This document shows positions 9,185 through 16,568 of a stretch of DNA of 35,175 nt, one piece after another (positions within the stretch are counted from its first letter, which is position 1; each line of letters begins with the position of its first letter). The notes beneath the pieces are model-generated. The model was not told the DNA's origin and searched no databases. It worked only from the letters and a program-made list of their open reading frames with translations. Origin of the DNA: Anaerolineae bacterium (lineage in GTDB: Bacteria; Chloroflexota; Anaerolineae; UBA1429); assembly GCA_021162655.1 (NCBI GenBank), contig JAGGYI010000255.1, positions 1-35,175 of the forward strand. The letters run 5' to 3'. The position numbers and the translations under genes are program-made.

Positions 9185-10271
9185 AGAGAGGCACCTCTTG
9201 AAGCAATTTTCCTCCAAGGCGCACTTCCAAAGCCCCTACGGGCTCATCCGGGCTGGGGTTGGCCTGGAGGTTATCAATACGCCGATAAAACGAAACCATT
9301 CCCAACTGCCAGGGCTTGACTAAAAGGATAAAAGGCTGCTCCAACTGCAAGCGGTGCCAAACCAGCGCCTCGTCTAGATAGCGGTTCTGCAACGTCTCGG
9401 GGAGATTGACGGGCAGCTCGGCAAAATTGGCATAGAAATAATCCAAAAGCAACCACGTATCTCGAAAACGATCTTGGGAGCCCATAACTACGCAGAGAGC
9501 CTGCCCATGGAGCCGATCTACCACGGTCACCAAACATTCCCCTGCTTGATCGGTCGTTCCTGTCTTGACCCCAATAGTGCCAGGATAGGTAGTCAACAGT
9601 TTGTTCGTCGATTCGAGAAAATGCCCCGCCACCCTCTCCCGAGAGCGCCGCACAATGTCTGCAAAAGTGGGGTTGGCCATCGCTCGGCGTGCAATAACGG
9701 CCATATCATAAGCGGTAGAATATTGTCCTTTGTGGTCCAACCCGTGAGGATTAACAAAGTGGGTATTCCGCAATCCCCAACTTGCCACCAACTCATTCAT
9801 CCAACGGACAAACGTGGGGACGTCCCCAGCAACTCCTCTAGCAATAGCTAATGCCGCCGCATTATCCGAGGGGATCAACATAATAAAAAGGAGTTGCCGG
9901 AGGGTCAACTTCTCTCCATTTTCCAAACGTGCCACACTATAAACTCGCAGATCCTCGTTGCGCACGCGAATCTCTTGATCCTGGCGGCCCCTTTGCAATG
10001 CCACCAGTGCTGTCACGATCTTGGTCAAACTAGCTGGCGCCCGACGTTCGTTCTCATTCTTGGTAAAGAGAATCTGGCCAGAGCGATTATCGGCGAGGAG
10101 CACAGCAGCAGCACTGACGGACGGGAGCGGTACCTGCCGCATCAAGCGGATCTGATGGGGAGAAAGAGCCTGCCTAGGTGCATCCGAGTCGGTCAGCACA
10201 GGAGGACCAAATGCCACACAGAGGCAACTTAACAGCCCAAGAATAAAATAAAACAAACGTCTAGACGGCAT
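9174..10271 (-). CDS. D-alanyl-D-alanine carboxypeptidase (PBP5/6, peptidase S11)
   Basis: SLTK (SxxK), SDN (SxN), KTGTT (KTG) motifs; N-terminal hydrophobic signal segment. Confidence 0.93.
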   Translation of the reverse strand: MPSRRLFYFILGLLSCLCVAFGPPVLTDSDAPRQALSPHQIRLMRQVPLPSVSAAAVLLADNRSGQILFTKNENERRAPASLTKIVTALVALQRGRQDQEIRVRNEDLRVYSVARLENGEKLTLRQLLFIMLIPSDNAAALAIARGVAGDVPTFVRWMNELVASWGLRNTHFVNPHGLDHKGQYSTAYDMAVIARRAMANPTFADIVRRSRERVAGHFLESTNKLLTTYPGTIGVKTGTTDQAGECLVTVVDRLHGQALCVVMGSQDRFRDTWLLLDYFYANFAELPVNLPETLQNRYLDEALVWHRLQLEQPFILLVKPWQLGMVSFYRRIDNLQANPSPDEPVGALEVRLGGKLLQEVPLYAR

Positions 10272-10302
10272 ATCTCCTCACAAAAGGGCAAATGCGCGAG
10301 AC

Positions 10303-10331
10303 ATTGTACTTGAGGGGATGCATAACGTCAA
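10303..10331 (-). promoter_or_regulatory. sigma70-like promoter TTGACG-17-TACAAT for the carboxypeptidase gene
   Basis: Minus-strand -35 TTGACG (10331-10326), 17 nt, -10 TACAAT (10308-10303), followed by GAGGAGAT-ATG. Confidence 0.65.
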
Positions 10332-10335
10332 GTAC
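10306..10335. repeat. Perfect 8-bp inverted repeat GTACTTGA-N14-TCAAGTAC overlapping promoter
   Basis: GTACTTGA at 10306-10313 and TCAAGTAC at 10328-10335, read directly. Confidence 0.85.
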
Positions 10336-10348
10336 TCCCCAAGCAGGT

Positions 10349-11725
10349 TCACCCCTTGGGTTCTATGGCCTTGGCGATAGCTTCCGCCAGAGACCGCGCT
10401 GAAAGCACTTTGACATCTGAAGGCAAAGAAGGCCGCTTTTTGAGAGGGGGCACAAGGATGCGGCGAAAGCCCAATTTAGCGGCCTCCTGCATCCTGCGCT
10501 CGCTCTGGGCGACACTTCTCAACTCCCCCGCCAAACCCACTTCGCCGAAAATAGCCAAATCCTCGAAAACGGGGCGATTATAAAGACTGGAGGCGATCGC
10601 CGTAGCTACTGCAAGATCCACCGCAGGTTCGTTGATACGCAACCCTCCCACCACGTTGACAAAGATGTCCTGATCCCCAAGACGCAAACCTACCCGCTTG
10701 CTCAAGACAGCCGTAAGCAGCAAAAGTCGATTCAGATCCACCCCATTACAGTTACGCCGAGGGTATTCCATACTCGAACGGCTGACCAAGGCCTGCACCT
10801 CAACAAGAATCGGGCGAGTGCCTTCCATCGTCACCGCCACCGCAGACCCTGTCGCATGTTTCAAACGCTCCTCTAAAAATACCTCCGAAGGGTTCGGTAC
10901 CTCCACCAGCCCTTGCTCACACATCTCAAAGACGCCTACCTCATTGGTAGAGCCAAAGCGGTTTTTGGCACTACGCAGTAGGCGATAGGAATGAAATCGC
11001 TCTCCTTCCAAATAGAGGACTACATCGACAATATGCTCCAGCACCCGAGGGCCAGCGATGTTCCCTGCCTTGGTCACATGGCCAACGATAAAGATAGGGA
11101 CCGCCTCTGCCTTGGCAAGGCGCATCAGGGCCACCGCACACTCGCGCACTTGGCTAATGCTGCCTGCAGAGGAACTCATCTCGGGAGCATAAATTGACTG
11201 AATCGAATCGACAATGGCCACCCGAGGATGAAGTTCACTGATCTGGGCAAGAATTTGAGAGAGGTTCGTCTCTGAAAGAAGATAAAGATGAGGAGATTGT
11301 ATGCCCAACCGAGCGGCCCGCAACTTGATTTGCTGTGGAGACTCTTCACCAGAGATATAGAGAACGGGGGCCCCTTCTGCACCCATCAAAGCTGCCAATT
11401 GCAAAAGAAGGGTCGATTTGCCAATTCCCGGGTCACCCCCAATGAGGATGACGGCCCCTGGGACGATTCCCCCTCCCAATACTCGATTAAGCTCCTCGAT
11501 GGGCACCTCGAGGCGAGAATAACCATCAGAAGGGATTTCGAGCAACGGACGAGCCCGAGCGACCTGCCCCTGAGAAACACTAGAGGGAGTGGAACGAACA
11601 GTGGACGGTTCGATCACCGTCTCAACCATTGTGTTCCACTCCCCGCATTCTGGGCAACGCCCCACCCATTTCGGCTGTGTGGCTCCACAGACCTCACAGA
11701 CAAAAAGGGTACGCGCCTTGGCCAT
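10349..11725 (-). CDS. radA: DNA repair protein RadA
   Basis: CEVCGATQPKWVGRCPECGEW zinc finger, GGDPGIGKSTLLLQ Walker A, KNRFGSTNEVGVFEM motif, Lon-like C-terminal domain. Confidence 0.96.
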   Translation of the reverse strand: MAKARTLFVCEVCGATQPKWVGRCPECGEWNTMVETVIEPSTVRSTPSSVSQGQVARARPLLEIPSDGYSRLEVPIEELNRVLGGGIVPGAVILIGGDPGIGKSTLLLQLAALMGAEGAPVLYISGEESPQQIKLRAARLGIQSPHLYLLSETNLSQILAQISELHPRVAIVDSIQSIYAPEMSSSAGSISQVRECAVALMRLAKAEAVPIFIVGHVTKAGNIAGPRVLEHIVDVVLYLEGERFHSYRLLRSAKNRFGSTNEVGVFEMCEQGLVEVPNPSEVFLEERLKHATGSAVAVTMEGTRPILVEVQALVSRSSMEYPRRNCNGVDLNRLLLLTAVLSKRVGLRLGDQDIFVNVVGGLRINEPAVDLAVATAIASSLYNRPVFEDLAIFGEVGLAGELRSVAQSERRMQEAAKLGFRRILVPPLKKRPSLPSDVKVLSARSLAEAIAKAIEPKG

Positions 11726-11727
11726 CG

Positions 11728-14205
11728 CTAGCGCTGCCCCCCAGAGAGCAGCGTTTCCGGCTCGTCAACCTTTTCCACCGGGCGCAAAATGATCTCGCCA
11801 TCCTTGGCATCAACCAGTATCGTATCCCCCTCCTTGAAAACGTTTTCAAGAAGCTTCTCTGCCAAGGGATCTTCGATGAAACGTTGAATTGCCCGACGCA
11901 ATGGACGAGCGCCAAATTGAGGATCGAAACCTTTCTCGACGAGCGCTTCACGTCCGGCCTGAGTGAGCTTGAGCGTCATATTATGCTCGGCCAGGCGTTC
12001 ATTCACGCGTTGGATCTGAATATCGACGATCTTCCCAATATCCCCCTTGGAAAGCTCGTGGAAGACGACTATTTCATCCACTCGGTTGAGGAACTCGGGA
12101 CGGAAGAGCCGCTTAAGCTCCTTCATCAGCTTGCTCTTCATCTCCCGATAGCTCGCCTCGGCGCTTTCCTCCGGAGTAGAGGTAGAGAACCCGAGAGAAG
12201 CATCGCGACGAATCACCGAGCTCCCCACGTTGGAGGTCATGATAATAATGGTATTGCGAAAGTCCACCTTATGGCCTTTGGCATCAGTCAAATGCCCATC
12301 CTCCATGATCTGGAGAAGCATATTAAAGGCCTCTGGATGGGCTTTCTCGATCTCATCAAAGCAGATCACCGAATAAGGCCGCCGTCGCACAGCCTCAGTA
12401 AGCTGGCCAGCCTCTTCATAACCCACATAGCCAGGAGGCGCCCCCACAAGCCGGGAGACAGTATGGCGCTCCATAAACTCGGACATATCAAACTGCAGCA
12501 AGGCCTCCTCGGTGCCGAACATGAATTCAGCCAGCGCTTTACTCAGCTCCGTCTTTCCTACTCCCGTCGGTCCGAGGAAGATAAAAGACCCTATCGGCCG
12601 TCGAGGATCCTTGAGCCCTGCTCGCGCCCGCCGCACAGACCTAGCCAACACCTTGATGGCCTCATCCTGCCCAACGATGCGCTTGTGCAGAGCCTCCTCC
12701 ATTTTGAGCAAACGCACCGATTCAGCCTCGGCGATGCTTGCTACCGGAACGCCCGTCCACATCGAGACGATCTCAGCGATGTCATCAGCTGTCACCTTCA
12801 AGCCGGCGGGATGATCGGTGATCCGCACATCCATATCCAGCCCGAGTTGATCGCCGATATAATTCAAATCCGGCTGTACATCTTCCACTGAGGCAACTAC
12901 GGCAGGAGCCTGAGCCTTGGTTGATTTTTCCTTTTGCTGCACTGAGAGAAACTCGGCCTTGGGCTCAGGGTGCAACACCTTGAACACACGCACCCGCGAG
13001 GCTGCCTCATCGATCAAGTCGATAGCCTTATCAGGAAGGAAACGATCCGTTACGTAGCGAGCCGCCAAACGGGCCGCTGCCTCAATTGCCTCATCAGTAA
13101 TCTTGAGATGATGGTGCTCCTCGTAGCGGCTTCGAATCCCTCGCAGGATCTCGATAGTTTCCTCAATAGTGGGCTCATCGACAAAGACAGGCTGGAAGCG
13201 CCGTTCAAGGGCAGCATCACTTTCAATATGCTTACGATATTCATCCAAGGTGGTTGCCCCAATACACTGAAGCTCCCCTCTGGCCAAGGCAGGTTTGAGG
13301 ATATTCGCTGCATCCACCGAACTACCAGCAGCTCCTGCCCCCACAAGCATATGCAACTCGTCAATAAAGAGAACCGTCTCGGTCGACTTGATCTCGTCGA
13401 TCACCCGTTTGAGACGTTCCTCAAACTGCCCACGATACATCGTCCCTGCCACCAAGGAACCCACATCCAAGCGCACCAAGCGCTTATCTTGCAAATCCCG
13501 TGGGACCCGCCCAGCAACGATCCGCTGGGCCAAACCCTCTACAATGGCCGTCTTGCCTACGCCAGGTTCCCCAATCAAGGCGGGGTTATTCTTGGTACGA
13601 CGAGCAAGAATCTGGATCACCCGTTCGATCTCTTGCTCTCGCCCGATAACAGGATCCAACTCGCCCTTACGAGCAAGCTCGGTCAAATCCACTCCTAATT
13701 GATCGAGTAGCGACTTTTCCTTGCTCGCCCGAGCTCGCTGGGGCATCTCTGCCGGGGCCATGTCCTGATGACGCATCAAACTCAGCACTCGACGGCGCAC
13801 AATCTCTCGATTGACATTCAAACTCTCCAAAACCGCAGAGGCCATCGAATCAGGCACACGCACCAAAGCCAAAAGAAGGTGCTCGGTACCAATATATTGA
13901 TGGCCAAGCCGCTTCGCCTCATCGACAGCGAGCTCTATAACGCGCTTGGTTTGATCGGCCAGCTGTAGCCCAGGGGGGCGATGCTCTCCCCGACCAACAA
14001 TACGCTCAACGGCACGCCTCACCTGCCCAACTGAAAGCCCCAAATCTGCCAAGACGCGAGCTGCTATACCCTCTTCCTCCCTCATCAGTCCCAGAAGGAG
14101 GTGCTCCGTCCCTATATACCCATGGTTCATGCGACGAGCCTCCTCCTGAGCCATGCTCAGGGATTGGCGCGCCCGCTTGGTAAAACGATCAAACTTGTCA
14201 GCCAT
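11728..14205 (-). CDS. clpC: ATP-dependent Clp protease ATP-binding subunit ClpC (atypical middle region)
   Basis: Clp_N repeats, two AAA+ modules (GEPGVGKTAIVEGLA; GPTGVGKTELSKALAE), APPGYVGYEEAGQLTEAVRRRPYSVI; AGGTGAG RBS upstream of ATG. Confidence 0.95.
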   Translation of the reverse strand: MADKFDRFTKRARQSLSMAQEEARRMNHGYIGTEHLLLGLMREEEGIAARVLADLGLSVGQVRRAVERIVGRGEHRPPGLQLADQTKRVIELAVDEAKRLGHQYIGTEHLLLALVRVPDSMASAVLESLNVNREIVRRRVLSLMRHQDMAPAEMPQRARASKEKSLLDQLGVDLTELARKGELDPVIGREQEIERVIQILARRTKNNPALIGEPGVGKTAIVEGLAQRIVAGRVPRDLQDKRLVRLDVGSLVAGTMYRGQFEERLKRVIDEIKSTETVLFIDELHMLVGAGAAGSSVDAANILKPALARGELQCIGATTLDEYRKHIESDAALERRFQPVFVDEPTIEETIEILRGIRSRYEEHHHLKITDEAIEAAARLAARYVTDRFLPDKAIDLIDEAASRVRVFKVLHPEPKAEFLSVQQKEKSTKAQAPAVVASVEDVQPDLNYIGDQLGLDMDVRITDHPAGLKVTADDIAEIVSMWTGVPVASIAEAESVRLLKMEEALHKRIVGQDEAIKVLARSVRRARAGLKDPRRPIGSFIFLGPTGVGKTELSKALAEFMFGTEEALLQFDMSEFMERHTVSRLVGAPPGYVGYEEAGQLTEAVRRRPYSVICFDEIEKAHPEAFNMLLQIMEDGHLTDAKGHKVDFRNTIIIMTSNVGSSVIRRDASLGFSTSTPEESAEASYREMKSKLMKELKRLFRPEFLNRVDEIVVFHELSKGDIGKIVDIQIQRVNERLAEHNMTLKLTQAGREALVEKGFDPQFGARPLRRAIQRFIEDPLAEKLLENVFKEGDTILVDAKDGEIILRPVEKVDEPETLLSGGQR

Positions 14206-14285
14206 AACTCACCTTGCTTTCATCCAAACTCCTGTCCCCTTCAAAATGAAGAGGACCTCCACACTATCAATAAGCCAATTTTCCG

Positions 14286-14341
14286 CGACGCCTTCATTCT
14301 TTAAGACACTCTCTCTTCTATCCTTATTCCTTGAGGCGTCG
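14286..14341. repeat. 8-bp perfect inverted repeat CGACGCCT-N40-AGGCGTCG in the clpC leader
   Basis: CGACGCCT 14286-14293; AGGCGTCG 14334-14341. Confidence 0.7.
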
Positions 14342-14350
14342 TACCTATGC

Positions 14351-14385
14351 AAAAAGGGGGCAGTGTGTAACCCACACCGGCCCCC
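14351..14385 (-). terminator. Intrinsic terminator upstream of clpC / downstream of the S1 gene
   Basis: Minus strand GGGGGCCGGTGTGGGTTACACACTGCCCCCTTTTT: GGGGG/CCCCC plus GTGTG/CACAC stem followed by T5. Confidence 0.75.
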
Positions 14386-14450
14386 GCCACTGGGCTCAAA
14401 CTCTTTCAAAGAACGTCTCTGTTTCGATAGCGAGCCCCTTTGGGCCGGTG
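14375..14450 (-). promoter_or_regulatory. Candidate structured leader RNA: long-range stem competing with the terminator
   Basis: Minus-strand CACCGGCCC (14450-14442) is complementary to GGGCCGGTG (14383-14375), which lies in the 5' arm of the terminator; nested GGGCTC/GAGCCC stem (14432-14437 / 14392-14397). Confidence 0.5.
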
Positions 14451-14491
14451 ATCCTGCGATCAACCCGTGACACAAGGGGCCTCGCCAGAAC

Positions 14492-15700
14492 TCAGGTCTC
14501 CTCTGTGTCCTCGGCCGAGTCTTCCAAGTTCACGAGCTGATCGGCCTCTTGCCAATCATCCTCAAAATACTGATCATCCTCCACACGCTTCAAGCTCAAG
14601 CCTAAACGCTGCCTTGCTGGGTCAAGGCGAATCACTCGTAGAGTCAGCTCCTGTCCCTCTTGTAAGATCTCACTCGGATGCCCTACATGCTCATCAGAGA
14701 GCTCCGAGATATGAATCAAGCCCTCAATATCCTCGTCAAGCCGGGCAAAAGCCCCGAAATCCGTGATCTTGGTAATCACCCCTGTAACCAATTGCCCAAC
14801 TTGGTAGCGCTCCTCAATCGTACTCCAAGGCTCTGGCTTGAGCCTCTTTAAGCTGAGAGCGATACGGCGTTTCTCCTTATCCACGCCTAGGACGTATACA
14901 TCAACTTCCTGCCCAACCTCCAAAACCTCACTAGGGTGATTTACCCGTCCCCAAGAGAGCTCAGAAAGATGAACCAGTCCATCCGCTCCACCTAAATCCA
15001 CAAAAGCACCAAACGCACATAAACTACTCACTACTCCGTGGCGGATCTCGCCCTCCTGGAGTTCCTCAAGAAGGCGATCTTTTTGTGCTTGGCGCCACTC
15101 ACGTACAGCCACTCGCTCCGAAAGGATCAACCTATTCCGCCGTCGGTCCAGCTCAATGATCTTAAGGAGCAGCTTTTGGCCCACTAACTGGCTCAGGGCA
15201 GCTATCCTCTCCTCCTCATCCATCGACTGCGAAAGGCGCACACTCCAAACCTGCGAGGCTGGAACAAATCCCCGGACCTGACCCAAATGAACGATCAGGC
15301 CTCCGCGATTCGCACTGGCCACTTCCGCCTCAAAGGACTCACCGGATTCAAACAGCTCAGCCGCCTTTCGCCAATCAGCCTCTAGCTGGGCACGGGAGAG
15401 GGAGAGAATGATGTTTCCCTCTGCATCCTGAGGGCGAAGGACATAAACGAAAACCCGATCCCCCACTTGCAAAGACCGGCGATATTCTGGGGAAAGACGC
15501 TCCAGATCTCGTGCGGGGACGATCCCTTCAGATTTACAACCAATATCAACGATCGCCTCCGAAGGAGTTAAACTGACAATCACTCCTTCCAAAATCTCGC
15601 TACGCTCGGGGATAATTCGGGTAGATTCCTGTTCTAGTAGTTCCGACAAGACATCCGCAGACTGGTCAGATGCTTCACCTCCTTCTAGCGGCAATGCCAT
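14492..15700 (-). CDS. rpsA: S1 RNA-binding domain protein (30S ribosomal protein S1-like, four S1 domains)
   Basis: Four S1 repeats including GVVSSLCAFGAFVDLGGADGLVHLSELSW and GVITKITDFGAFARLDEDIEGLIHISELS. Start at MALPLEGG (15700), preceded by AGGAGA; the track start at 15748 sits next to a -10 box. Confidence 0.88.
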   Translation of the reverse strand: MALPLEGGEASDQSADVLSELLEQESTRIIPERSEILEGVIVSLTPSEAIVDIGCKSEGIVPARDLERLSPEYRRSLQVGDRVFVYVLRPQDAEGNIILSLSRAQLEADWRKAAELFESGESFEAEVASANRGGLIVHLGQVRGFVPASQVWSVRLSQSMDEEERIAALSQLVGQKLLLKIIELDRRRNRLILSERVAVREWRQAQKDRLLEELQEGEIRHGVVSSLCAFGAFVDLGGADGLVHLSELSWGRVNHPSEVLEVGQEVDVYVLGVDKEKRRIALSLKRLKPEPWSTIEERYQVGQLVTGVITKITDFGAFARLDEDIEGLIHISELSDEHVGHPSEILQEGQELTLRVIRLDPARQRLGLSLKRVEDDQYFEDDWQEADQLVNLEDSAEDTEET

Positions 15701-15752
15701 AATCTCCTGTTCGTCCACACTCTCTTCTCCTTCTTGGGGTACCAGCATCTAT

Positions 15753-15781
15753 ATTATATTGAGTTTGGCCCCAAAAAGCAA
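15753..15781 (-). promoter_or_regulatory. sigma70-like promoter TTGCTT-17-TATAAT for the S1 gene
   Basis: Minus-strand TATAAT at 15758-15753 with TTGCTT 17 nt upstream. Confidence 0.55.
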
Positions 15782-15814
15782 GGATGCCCTGCATGCTTGA
15801 CATTCCTTTACAGA

Positions 15815-16486
15815 TCATGTTCCTAACCACAAGGTGACCAGCCCACCTACGCGAAGCCCCCGTTCGTCGAACTGGATCACCCGTACATCGAGGCGGATAT
15901 ACACGTCATCGCGCAATTGCCCTTCCCAAAAGATAGAGTCCCCCACTTTGCGATAGGGATATCCCTCAATGCCACCGAGCTTAGCTCCCTCCTCCGTTTG
16001 GCCCTCAAAGGAAACAGTTGATCCAGGTATCTTGGCCCCTTTGGCTAAATTGTAAACCACAGGGCCACTGTACTTGATCGGCGAACTTGTGCGCACCCCT
16101 CCTGCCCGGGGGTTTACCTCTTGAATAACCACTTTGGCTGTTCCTACGAGGTAGAGCTCCTCCTCTGTGTACCAAACAACCCTCAAGGAAAGATCAACAG
16201 AAACTCCAGGGACGGGACTCCCTCTCCAGTCTAATGAATCCCCCTTGCGTTTAATGGCCTCTTGTCCATTGATAAGGATATGAGCTCCTTTCTCATCCAT
16301 ATACTCGTAGCGGATGTCAGTCCCGGGGAGTGCCTCACCAGCGGCCACAGTGATCTTGGTGGGCAGCTTATAAGTCAATGTACTGGGCTCTCTACCCGGC
16401 TTGAGCATACATCCCTGCACACTCCAAGTGAGTAAAGAAAGGAAAAACAAAAGAACCCAGAGACTATGCTTTGATCTCCTGCCCAT
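15815..16486 (-). CDS. Putative lipoprotein with two tandem diverged ~80-aa domains
   Basis: Start at MGRRSKHSLWVLLFFLSLLTWSVQGC (signal plus lipobox-like SVQGC); the longer track ORF overlaps the upstream gene. Confidence 0.7.
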   Translation of the reverse strand: MGRRSKHSLWVLLFFLSLLTWSVQGCMLKPGREPSTLTYKLPTKITVAAGEALPGTDIRYEYMDEKGAHILINGQEAIKRKGDSLDWRGSPVPGVSVDLSLRVVWYTEEELYLVGTAKVVIQEVNPRAGGVRTSSPIKYSGPVVYNLAKGAKIPGSTVSFEGQTEEGAKLGGIEGYPYRKVGDSIFWEGQLRDDVYIRLDVRVIQFDERGLRVGGLVTLWLGT

Positions 16487-16568
16487 GAGCGCCTCCAAAC
16501 AGGGGAGAAAAACTTGACGTGGCTGCATTCTAACGGGAGGAGAAAAGGCTGTCAAGAGGAGAAAGGGA

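Noticed and set aside
11629-12891. 420-aa plus-strand ORF
   Set aside because: Antisense to clpC/radA; low-complexity composition with no domain; shadow ORF of strongly conserved coding sequence.
12970-13698. 242-aa plus-strand ORF antisense to clpC
   Set aside because: Fully inside clpC on the opposite strand; no recognisable motif.
14206-14350. CtsR box, CIRCE or T-box upstream of clpC
   Set aside because: Searched by eye; neither GGTCAAA direct repeats, TTAGCACTC-N9-GAGTGCTAA, nor a TGGNACCGCG antiterminator motif is present.
14373-14400. Possible cobalamin-riboswitch-like CCGCCACTG on the plus strand
   Set aside because: Lacks the other conserved cobalamin elements (B12 box, GGTGAAAATCC-like core) and would be antisense to both flanking genes.
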